From contig NZ_CAJTUJ010000019.1 in NCBI RefSeq assembly GCF_910579375.1, forward strand, positions 1 through 28,068: a DNA stretch of 28,068 nucleotides, written 5' to 3'. Positions 1-6,491 of the stretch are shown in pieces. The translations under genes were made by a program, and so were the position numbers. This stretch comes from an uncultured Rikenella sp. (lineage in GTDB: Bacteria; Bacteroidota; Bacteroidia; Bacteroidales; Rikenellaceae). The notes under the pieces are model-generated. The model saw only the letters and a program-made list of their open reading frames with translations, was not told where the DNA came from and ran no database searches. Every line of letters starts with the position of its first letter. The first letter of the stretch is position 1.

Positions 1-231
1 CCCCACGCGGCGGGCTGCACTCGTCGGGGCTCGTTGCGCCTCCGCTGGCGGCGAACAGCTTAAATAAGAGACGAATGGGCCGTGCTCCTGCGGTTCGAAG
101 AACCGCGCGGGCCGGCCGCCTCTCCCTCGGGAGGTCCGCAACCCGCCGCTTGCGCGTCGAGAGTTGCTGTCCTCTTGGGCTCCGGCCGCATACTTTCGGG
201 TAGAGGCTACCATTAAAACACCCTGTGGGTG
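1..231. repeat. Intergenic repeat region with hairpins
   Basis: No gene is apparent. The stretch holds a GCGGTTC-GAA-GAACCGC hairpin near 95-111, a short motif (GCTTAAATAAGAG, near 59-71) that recurs in the loop of the palindrome at 4151-4220, the motif GGGTAGAGGC at 198-207, and 11 nt later the hairpin at 219-231. The GGGTAGAGGC-then-hairpin arrangement recurs at 20507 and 27968, so this is part of a dispersed family rather than unique leader DNA. The left edge of the element lies outside the window or is not recognisable. Confidence 0.6.
219..231 (-). repeat. Small hairpin directly after cassette A
   Basis: CACCC-TGT-GGGTG (plus-strand reading) has a perfect 5-bp stem and 3-nt loop and begins four bases past the cassette's stop codon on the minus strand. 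At the same place after cassette B the stem is GACGC/GCGTC with the same TGT loop. Changed sequence with preserved pairing indicates that the structure is what is kept. On the minus strand it is followed by TTTTA, so a weak terminator is an alternative reading. Confidence 0.7.
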
Positions 232-234
232 CGT

Positions 235-419
235 TTATTCCGAGAGGCAACGCAACTGAATACCGCGTGCCCGGTTCGCCGTATGGCTGGGATCGAGACT
301 CGCTTCGTAGAAATGCAAGTATACCCCGTCGATACCGCTGACCGTAGACGACCTGCTGTATCCGTTGCTGCCTACGTTGCGCAACGCACCCTCGCCGCTA
401 CCGCGGTAGCCCGGGGCGG
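235..419 (-). pseudogene. Headless C-terminal cassette A (FISUMP-like fold end)
   Basis: Minus-strand open frame encoding 61 residues from SAPGYRG to QLRCLSE-stop. The pattern of a glycine-rich GNGY segment, W/R-SST, alternating hydrophobic strand and RCL tail resembles the C-terminal end of the Fibrobacter-type major paralogous (FISUMP) or DUF1566-like domains found in Bacteroidota surface proteins. No start codon or N-terminal domain belongs to it: upstream sequence in frame (to 516) has no resemblance to the other copies and runs into the dCMP deaminase gene on the opposite strand. The last 29 nt (232-260) are identical to cassettes B (20541-20569) and C (23808-23836). It is four codons shorter than B and C. 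Either a silent or variable cassette or a gene remnant; the family assignment is by eye. Confidence 0.6.
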
Positions 420-527
420 AACAGTCTGTTTGCTGTCGGATTGAACAGCCCGTCCGGCTATTCTGACCCGAATCGACCTCAGACTCGAATAAAAGATTAC
501 GAAAAACGCACAGCACGTTCTTTATCT

Positions 528-980
528 ATGGGATATAAGGAACAGAAACAGCGGCTGCTCGACAGCCGGTATATCCGCATGGCCCGGATATGGGCCGAGA
601 ACTCCTATTGTGTTCGGCGACAGGTCGGGGCATTGATCGTGCGCGACAAGATGATCATCTCCGACGGCTATAACGGCACCCCGCAAGGGTTCGAAAACGT
701 GTGCGAAGACGACGCCACGGGGCTGACCAAACCTTACGTCCTGCATGCCGAGGCCAATGCCATTACCAAAGTCGCCAAGTCGAACAACAGTTCGGAGGGA
801 TCGACCTTATATGTGACCGCTTCGCCGTGCATCGAGTGTGCTAAACTGATTATCCAGGCGGGGATTCGGCGGGTGGTGTTTTGTGACGACTATCACTCCG
901 CCGATGGAGTGGAGTTGTTGCGGCGTGCCGGTATTGACGTCGTGCAGGTGACGGAGCTGGGTGACGCAGAGAAAGCGTAA
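528..980 (+). CDS. dCMP deaminase (deoxycytidylate deaminase)
   Basis: Zinc-dependent deaminase converting dCMP to dUMP, which feeds thymidylate synthesis in the cytoplasm. The 150-residue protein has the family's zinc site: HAE (His73, catalytic Glu75) and PCIEC (Cys101, Cys104). A GYNGTP segment near residues 47-52 is typical of dCMP rather than tRNA or cytidine deaminases. I chose the ATG at 528 (MGYKEQK) because the open frame upstream to 441 is non-homologous-looking and overlaps the repeat cassette region; 150 aa is the usual length for Bacteroidota homologues. No good ribosome binding site or -7 element is visible. A strong terminator follows 8 nt after the stop, so it is probably a single-gene transcript. 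Confidence 0.93.
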   Translation: MGYKEQKQRLLDSRYIRMARIWAENSYCVRRQVGALIVRDKMIISDGYNGTPQGFENVCEDDATGLTKPYVLHAEANAITKVAKSNNSSEGSTLYVTASPCIECAKLIIQAGIRRVVFCDDYHSADGVELLRRAGIDVVQVTELGDAEKA

Positions 981-988
981 TTCGCATG

Positions 989-1029
989 GAGCCTCCGGAA
1001 CAAATGCGTTCCGGAGGCTCGTTGTTTTT
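989..1029 (+). terminator. Rho-independent terminator of dCMP deaminase gene
   Basis: A perfect 13-bp stem (GAGCCTCCGGAAC, 989-1001, with its complement at 1008-1020) closes a 6-nt loop and is followed by GTTGTTTTT. It lies just after the deaminase stop codon and separates that gene from the reductase, whose possible upstream start at 986 would lie inside the hairpin. Confidence 0.93.
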
Positions 1030-1051
1030 CGTGATGTTGGAAAAGAAAAAG

Positions 1052-2065
1052 ATGGAAAATAAGCATATCGCCCCCTTGATTGAGCTGGCCTCCCGATTCG
1101 AAGGCGAGGAGTGGAGGCGGGCGGTCGATGAGGCCGGACGGGAAAACGAGTGGTTCACTCCGCGCCAGATCGAGGCGGCTGTGAGGGCTTTGAGGAACGA
1201 TTTGTTGTGTCCCGAACAGCTTCGGGCTTGGCTCGATCGGTATTCTTTGGCCGAACCGACGGGGAGATCGGTGGGGATCGTGATGGCCGGAAATCTACCG
1301 CTGGTCGGGTTTGCCGATCTGGCCGCTGCCGTAGCGGTGGGGTGTCGGGTGTGGGTCAAACCTTCGTCCAAAGATCGGGCGTTGATGGAATATGTCGTCC
1401 GCGCGTTGCGACAGAACGGTTGTGAGGTCGAACTCCTCGACGCTCTGCCGGCCGGGGCGACCGGATGGGACGGGGTGATCGCCACCGGGAGCGATGCGAC
1501 GCGCGATCGATTTGCCCGACAATTCGCCGGGCTGCCGGTGCTGCTGCGCGGTGCACGGCAGAGTGTGGCGGTGCTGAACGGCGCGGAGAGCGACTGGGAG
1601 GTGGAGGGGTTGAGCGAAGATATGTTTCTTTATTGGGGGCTGGGGTGTCGGAGCGTGGTGCGTCTGTTCGTGCCGCAGGGGTATGACAGGACGCGATTGG
1701 TGGCCCGTTTGGCTGCTTGCGACCGGGAAGTGCATCCGAAATACGAGGCTTGCTATCGCTATGCGCGTGCGATGGCGGCGATGCGGGGCGAACGGGTGGT
1801 CGACGGCGGCTTTTTTCTGCTGCGCTATCTGGAGATGGAGGCCGGGCCGACGGTGCCGAAGGTGGGGGAGGTCTTTTGGTCGGAGTATCGTTCGGAGGCG
1901 GAGGTGGCGGAGTGGCTGGAACGGCACGAAAGCGCGTTGCAGTGTGCGGCGGGAGCGGTTCCGGAGGCGTTTCCGCGCAGGGTGCGTTTGGGTGAAACGC
2001 AGCATCCGGGGTGGACGGACTATGCGGATGGGGTCGATACGGTTCGGTTTCTTCTCTCTCTTTGA
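1052..2065 (+). CDS. Acyl-CoA reductase, LuxC-like
   Basis: Predicted member of the LuxC-type acyl-CoA reductase family (aldehyde-dehydrogenase fold), which uses NADPH to reduce acyl-CoA or acyl thioesters to aldehydes. The 337-residue protein shows the nucleotide-binding-like VMAGNLPLVG (about 77-86), GCRVWVKPSSKD (97-108), and a candidate catalytic cysteine in LGCRS (Cys199). The frame is open back to 986, but that stretch is the upstream terminator; ATG at 1034 or 1052 is realistic, and 1052 is preferred because MENKHIAPLIELA begins the recognisable domain and a purine-rich GGAAAAGAAAAAG precedes it. Stand-alone copies without the rest of a lux operon are common in Bacteroidota; the physiological substrate is not known from sequence. 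Only a weak hairpin (about 2069-2086) follows. Confidence 0.82.
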   Translation: MENKHIAPLIELASRFEGEEWRRAVDEAGRENEWFTPRQIEAAVRALRNDLLCPEQLRAWLDRYSLAEPTGRSVGIVMAGNLPLVGFADLAAAVAVGCRVWVKPSSKDRALMEYVVRALRQNGCEVELLDALPAGATGWDGVIATGSDATRDRFARQFAGLPVLLRGARQSVAVLNGAESDWEVEGLSEDMFLYWGLGCRSVVRLFVPQGYDRTRLVARLAACDREVHPKYEACYRYARAMAAMRGERVVDGGFFLLRYLEMEAGPTVPKVGEVFWSEYRSEAEVAEWLERHESALQCAAGAVPEAFPRRVRLGETQHPGWTDYADGVDTVRFLLSL

Positions 2066-2180
2066 CGTGGGGTTCGCTGGGGGGCGAACTGGGTTGATGT
2101 TTTTATATGAACCATTCCGGAAAAATTTGGTTAATTTTGTCGCGTGTGAAGGCAATGAATTATTCGGTCCTTGCCCGGGA

Positions 2181-2450
2181 GTGAACTGTTCTTTTTGTGA
2201 ACAAAAAGAACCAAAAAAACTTTAGAGCGCATCCCTGCGGGATGCTCTGGCCGTGTCTGCCCGGTAGGTTGGGCTGGATTTTCGGCGGGCGCGCTAATAA
2301 TAGGCGAGCCCCCCACGCGCGCCGCGCCTGAAAATCACAGCCCAATGAAACAAGGCGGAAAGAACACGTGGTCGTCCCACCGGGACGACCTCTGTAAAAG
2401 TCTTTTGGGTACCTTTTCTTCAGAAAAGGTACGGTTCCATGCGGGTAGAT
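2181..2450. repeat. Palindromic intergenic element P1 (about 270 bp)
   Basis: This fills the 418-bp gap before the carboxyltransferase gene. It is an imperfect inverted repeat whose arms carry their own hairpins. Left arm: stem GTTCTTTTTGT (2188-2211, 11 bp, loop GA), spacer CCAAAAAAACTTTAGA, then GCATCCC-TGC-GGGATGC (2229-2245). Right arm, inverted: GGTCGTCCC-ACC-GGGACGACC (2370-2390), the same spacer reversed, then GTACCTTTTCT stem (2409-2432, 11 bp, loop TC). The centre is a long stem pairing 2271-2294 with 2317-2343 (GGGCTG, GATTTTC, GGCGCGC blocks). Stems of matching hairpins differ in sequence but remain perfectly paired. A similar element lies at 4051-4321. No coding capacity is apparent. 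A MITE-like or REP-like origin is inference. Confidence 0.72.
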
Positions 2451-2483
2451 ACGGAATAATCAAAGGTTAAAACGAGACAGATT

Positions 2484-4028
2484 ATGGGAAAAGCATACGA
2501 AAAATTTTTGGCCCGTCAGGCCGCCCTTGAGAAACAATACGACACCAAATATTACGAAAAGCAGCACAACCGCGGGAAACTGACCGCCCGTGAGCGGATC
2601 GAGTTGCTGTTCGACGAAGGCACCTTCGAAGAAGTGGACGCATATGCCACCCCTGCCGCCGGCGGAGGTTTCGGTAAGTCTACGACCGCTTTGGGAGACG
2701 GCGTGATTGCCGGGTACGGCACAGTTGGCGGCAAGTCGGTGTATGCTTTCTCGCAGGATTTCAATGTGTTGGGCGGGTCGCTCGGATCGGTGCATGCCGC
2801 CAAGATCGTTAAAGTGCAGAGCATGGCCCTCAAGACCGGATCGCCGCTGATTGCCTTGATCGACTCCGGCGGGGCTCGGATCCAGGAAGGGATCACCAGC
2901 CTGAACGGCTATGCCAATATCTTCCGGCAGAACGTGCTGGCCTCGGGCGTGATACCGCAGATTTCGGCCATTATGGGGCCGGCTGCGGGGGGCGCTGTTT
3001 ATTCGCCTGCTTTGACCGACTTCATTTTCATGACCGAGTCGACCAGTTATATGTTCGTCACCGGGCCGGACGTCGTGCGGCAGGTGTTGAACGAAGAGGT
3101 GACCGCAGAGGAGTTGGGGGGCGCTTCCGTGCATTCGACCAAGACAGGGGTTGCCGATTTCGTCTTCAGCGACGACGAGAATACCATTAAAGGGATCAAG
3201 ATGTTGCTCTCGTTCCTGCCGGCCAATAATATCGAAAATCCGCCGTTTATCGGCACCGACGATCCGGCGGATCGGGCTGAAGAGGCTTTGCTGGACATCG
3301 TGCCGGACGACCCGGATAAACCGTACGACGTGTTGGAGGTGATTCGGATGATTACCGACCACGGTCGTTTCTTCGAAGTGGGGGCGGGACATGCGCGGAA
3401 TATCGTGACGGGGTTGGCGCGGATCGGCGGCTATGTCGTCGGGGTGGTGGCCAACCAGCCGCAGGTGATGGCCGGGACGCTCGATATCGACGCTTCGGTG
3501 AAAGGGGCGCGGTTCATCAACTTCTGCGACAGCTTCAATATCCCGATTATTACGTTCGAAGACGTGCCGGGTTTTCTGCCGGGGACGGATCAGGAACACG
3601 CCGGGATTATCCGACACGGAGCGAAGTTGCTCTACTCCTACACGCGGGCGACGGTACCGCGGATTACGGTCATCCTGCGGAAGGCTTACGGCGGGGCCTA
3701 TATCGTGATGAACAGCAAGGGGGTCGGCGGCGACTTCTGCTATGCGTGGCCGACGGCCGAAATTGCCGTGATGGGGCCGGAGGGAGCTACGGCGATCCTC
3801 TACCGCAAGGAGCTGGCGGAGGCCGAAGACCCGGTGGCGCTCAAGAAGGAGCTGTCGGCGAAGTATCGCGACGAAATAGCCAATCCGTATGTGGCGGACG
3901 AAAAGGGTTTTATCGACGAGGTGATCGACCCGCGGGCGACGCGTTCCAAGATTATCAATGCGCTGAAAACGCTGGAGAAAAAATCGGTCAGCCTGCCGAG
4001 ACGGAAACATGGCAATACACCGCTTTAA
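2484..4028 (+). CDS. Acyl-CoA carboxylase carboxyltransferase subunit (methylmalonyl/propionyl-CoA type)
   Basis: Carboxyltransferase subunit of a biotin-dependent acyl-CoA carboxylase, moving CO2 between carboxybiotin and propionyl-CoA/methylmalonyl-CoA. It is 514 residues, the normal length for PccB/MmdA-type proteins, with both crotonase-like halves present: DSGGARIQEG (127-136) and GPAAGGAVYSPAL (165-177) form the acyl-CoA oxyanion site of the N-half, and KAYGGAYIVM near residue 405 that of the C-half. The biotin carboxylase (4358) and biotin carrier (5876) follow on the same strand. In propionate-forming Bacteroidales such a set is linked to methylmalonyl-CoA decarboxylation or propionyl-CoA carboxylation; no membrane decarboxylase subunit lies nearby. 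The gene is bracketed by palindromic elements P1 and P2. Which name (mmdA or pccB) applies cannot be settled here. Confidence 0.93.
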   Translation: MGKAYEKFLARQAALEKQYDTKYYEKQHNRGKLTARERIELLFDEGTFEEVDAYATPAAGGGFGKSTTALGDGVIAGYGTVGGKSVYAFSQDFNVLGGSLGSVHAAKIVKVQSMALKTGSPLIALIDSGGARIQEGITSLNGYANIFRQNVLASGVIPQISAIMGPAAGGAVYSPALTDFIFMTESTSYMFVTGPDVVRQVLNEEVTAEELGGASVHSTKTGVADFVFSDDENTIKGIKMLLSFLPANNIENPPFIGTDDPADRAEEALLDIVPDDPDKPYDVLEVIRMITDHGRFFEVGAGHARNIVTGLARIGGYVVGVVANQPQVMAGTLDIDASVKGARFINFCDSFNIPIITFEDVPGFLPGTDQEHAGIIRHGAKLLYSYTRATVPRITVILRKAYGGAYIVMNSKGVGGDFCYAWPTAEIAVMGPEGATAILYRKELAEAEDPVALKKELSAKYRDEIANPYVADEKGFIDEVIDPRATRSKIINALKTLEKKSVSLPRRKHGNTPL

Positions 4029-4050
4029 TAACCGTTCGTTTCCTGTGTCT

Positions 4051-4321
4051 ACCCGCATGGAACTGCCGCTTTTTTAAAAAGCGGCACCAAAAATTTTTAG
4101 TTAGCTACGCTACTCCTTACGCTCCGCAGTCCTCATGTTTCGTGACTGCTTTTGGGTCGGGGCAACGGCGCGCTTAAATAAGAGTTAAACCCTATGCGCG
4201 CCGTTTGCTCCCGGCCCAAAGAAGAGTACGAGAACAGGGGCGCCGGCAGCGGGAGGATGCGTCAGCATCCGTCTAAAGTTTTTCTGGTTCTCTTTGTTCA
4301 CAAAGAGAACAGTACCCTCCC
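4051..4321. repeat. Palindromic intergenic element P2 (about 270 bp)
   Basis: This fills the 329-bp gap between the carboxyltransferase and biotin carboxylase genes. The left end has CTACCCGCATGGAAC, also present inverted at P1's right end, followed by a 9-bp hairpin GCCGCTTTT/AAAAGCGGC (4065-4085) and an A/T spacer ending TTTTTAG. The centre pairs 4151-4173 with 4196-4220 (GGGTCGGG, GCAA, CGGCGCGC blocks) around a loop containing TTAAATAAGAG. The right end, inverted, has GGATGC-GTCA-GCATCC (4255-4270) and an 11-bp GTTCTCTTTGT stem (4287-4310), close to the P1 left arm read in reverse. No coding potential is evident. In RNA these hairpins could affect read-through from the upstream gene. Confidence 0.7.
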
Positions 4322-4357
4322 GGATAAGTACAGAAACGAACGATAAAGAAGAGTTTT

Positions 4358-5842
4358 ATGATAAAATCGTTACTGATAGCCAATCGAGGCGAGATCGCCA
4401 TTCGGATTTGCCGGACAGCCAAACGGATGGGGATCAAGACCTACGTGATTCGCACCGTCAAAGAGCCCAACGCCGTTTATTTGGACTTTGCCGACCAGGT
4501 GCTCGACTTTCCCGAGACCGACGGCACCACCCCCGAGTTTCTCGATATAGACAACCTCGTGAAACTCGCCGTGGACAATAAAATTCAGGCTTTGCACCCC
4601 GGGTACGGGTACCTGTCGGAAAATGCAGAGTTCGCACAGAAATGTACCGATGCCGGCGTGAAGTTCGTCGGGCCGCCCGCCAAGCTCATCAAGGACATGG
4701 GCGACAAGATCATCGCCAAGGAGATTGCCGCGAAAAACGGCGTGCCGATGCTTCAGGGGAGCGAAGGGAGCGTCAAGGATGTCAAGGAGGGGGTGAAGAT
4801 CGCCAAGAAGATCGGCTATCCGGTGATTATCAAAGCCGCATCGGGCGGCGGCGGGCGCGGGATGCGGATCGTTCACAAACAGAGCGAGATGGAACGCATG
4901 TTCCACGCCGCTTCGTCCGAGGCGCAGAGCGCGTTCGGCGATCCGTCCGTCTTTATCGAGAAATACCTCGAAAATCCGAAACATATCGAATTTCAGGTGG
5001 TGGCGGATGCCCACGGGAACGTCGTGCACCTCGGCGAACGGGAGTGCTCCGTGCAGCGCAAGCACCAGAAACTCCTCGAAGAGGCGCCGTCGTCGGGGAT
5101 CGATGCCGCATTGCGGAGCAAGATGGCCCGCGTGGCGGTGAAGCTCGCCAAAGGGGCGGGGTATGAGAGCTTGGGAACCGTAGAGTTTTTGCTCGACAAG
5201 AATAAAAACTTCTACTTCATGGAGATGAACACCCGGATCCAGGTCGAACACCCCATTACCGAGGCGATTACGGGGCTGGACTTGGTGGAATTGCAGTTGC
5301 GGATCGCATCCGGCGAGAAGCTGCCCATCAAGCAGAGCGACGTGAAGCTCGACGGGTGGGCCATCGAGTGCCGGATCAATGCCGAGGACGTACAGGCCGA
5401 TTTCACCCCTTCCATGGGGACGATCAAACAACTGCGGTTGCCGCAGGGGGACAACATCCGGATCGACACCGGGATTGTGCCGGGGTCGGAGATTACTCCG
5501 TGGTTCGACTCCATGATCGCCAAACTCATCGTACACGGAAAGGATCGCAAGCAGGCCATCGAACGGGCCTTGTCCGCTTTGGAGCGGTTCCATATCAAGG
5601 GCGTGAAGACCTCCATCCCGTTCTGCAAGGCCGTGCTCCACAACGAAGCCTTCCGGAGCGGAGATTTCGACACCTCGTTCATCGAAACGAAACTCGAATC
5701 GCTCGTCTACCGCGAGCCGGACGAAGAGCTGATGGCAGCCATGCTGGCTTTGTACCAGTACACCCACGAAACCGTGCCCGACGTCGGGCCGGAGACCGGA
5801 ATCGACCCGTGGGTGCTCAACCGACGGATCCGGAACTTGTAA
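4358..5842 (+). CDS. Biotin carboxylase subunit of acyl-CoA carboxylase
   Basis: ATP-dependent carboxylation of the biotin carrier. The 494-residue protein has the N-terminal LLIANRGEIAIRI (5-17), the ATP-grasp glycine loop GGGGRGM (163-169), the RECSVQRKHQK segment (about 226-236) and the catalytic EMNTRIQVEHP (about 289-299), followed by the biotin carboxylase C-terminal domain. It ends without a biotinyl domain; that function sits in the separate gene at 5876, 33 bp downstream, so the two are very likely co-transcribed. The start at 4358 (MIKSLLIANR) fits the conserved N-terminus. It is slightly longer than AccC of fatty-acid synthesis (about 450 aa), as is usual for propionyl-CoA-type partners. 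Annotators may call it accC or pccA. Confidence 0.93.
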   Translation: MIKSLLIANRGEIAIRICRTAKRMGIKTYVIRTVKEPNAVYLDFADQVLDFPETDGTTPEFLDIDNLVKLAVDNKIQALHPGYGYLSENAEFAQKCTDAGVKFVGPPAKLIKDMGDKIIAKEIAAKNGVPMLQGSEGSVKDVKEGVKIAKKIGYPVIIKAASGGGGRGMRIVHKQSEMERMFHAASSEAQSAFGDPSVFIEKYLENPKHIEFQVVADAHGNVVHLGERECSVQRKHQKLLEEAPSSGIDAALRSKMARVAVKLAKGAGYESLGTVEFLLDKNKNFYFMEMNTRIQVEHPITEAITGLDLVELQLRIASGEKLPIKQSDVKLDGWAIECRINAEDVQADFTPSMGTIKQLRLPQGDNIRIDTGIVPGSEITPWFDSMIAKLIVHGKDRKQAIERALSALERFHIKGVKTSIPFCKAVLHNEAFRSGDFDTSFIETKLESLVYREPDEELMAAMLALYQYTHETVPDVGPETGIDPWVLNRRIRNL

Positions 5843-5875
5843 TTCTCCGTCCATTTCTCTTAGGCTATTCCAACT

Positions 5876-6415
5876 ATGACACCGAAGAAAACGACCAATA
5901 CGACCAAACTGATCGCCCTCGACACGAACACCAACGCCGAGTACGAATTTTCGGTCAAAGACAACTACGAATACCGCTATCAAAAGAAACCGATCCGGAT
6001 CGACCTCGTGCGGGAAGCGGACGGAGTGAACGTGCTCTCTTGTAATGGATTGCGCTATCCGTACGAAGTGACGCGGCAGAGCGCCAATACCTATAATATC
6101 ATCCTGAACGGCGTCAGCTACTCGTTCTCCGTCGAGACCCCCTTCTCGCTCAGCCGGAAACGCATGCTGGCCGCCAAGGCCGGTCTGTCGAAGAAAGAGG
6201 TCATCAAGGCGCCAATGCCCGGCAAGATTCTCGACGTCTTCGTCACCGAAGGACAGGCGGTGGGGAGCGGCGAGGCGCTGCTCGTGCTCGAGGCGATGAA
6301 GATGCAGAACACCATCTCGACCCACATGAAAGGGACGGTCACCAAAGTGACGGTGGTGCCGGGCAAGACGGTCGGGAAAGACGACGTGCTGATCGAAATC
6401 AAGGCCGAACACTGA
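5876..6415 (+). CDS. Biotin carboxyl carrier protein (biotin/lipoyl domain)
   Basis: Carries carboxybiotin between the carboxylase and the carboxyltransferase encoded just upstream. The 179-residue protein has a polar N-terminal part of unclear role (1-105), then a biotinyl domain from KAPMPGKILDVF (111-122) through the EAMKM motif (139-143; Lys142 is the biotinylation site) to the end. The C-terminal 70 residues are ordinary for the family; the long N-terminal extension is typical of carriers paired with separate carboxyltransferases in Bacteroidota. It ends 76 bp before uvrC and no terminator is obvious between them, so read-through is possible. Confidence 0.93.
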   Translation: MTPKKTTNTTKLIALDTNTNAEYEFSVKDNYEYRYQKKPIRIDLVREADGVNVLSCNGLRYPYEVTRQSANTYNIILNGVSYSFSVETPFSLSRKRMLAAKAGLSKKEVIKAPMPGKILDVFVTEGQAVGSGEALLVLEAMKMQNTISTHMKGTVTKVTVVPGKTVGKDDVLIEIKAEH

Positions 6416-6491
6416 TCGACTCTCGGTTTGAGGAGGGGGTGCTCTTTCGGCGTTCAATAAATCTGCGGAGGATTCCGTTTACGGGGGAAAG

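Noticed and set aside
441..527. N-terminal extension of the dCMP deaminase
   Set aside because: It adds 29 residues with no family resemblance and no better start signal; the ATG at 528 gives the normal length.
2174..4327. A composite transposon formed by P1 and P2 around the carboxyltransferase gene
   Set aside because: Each element is a complete palindrome on its own, the enclosed gene is a core metabolic gene next to its partners, and no transposase or target duplication is seen.
4370..6457. Long minus-strand open frame (695 codons) opposite the carboxylase genes
   Set aside because: It mirrors the codon pattern of well-recognised genes on the plus strand; its composition (His/Pro/Arg/Asp-rich) matches no family. 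The same applies to the frames opposite the genes at 2484, 6492, 20886 and 24417.
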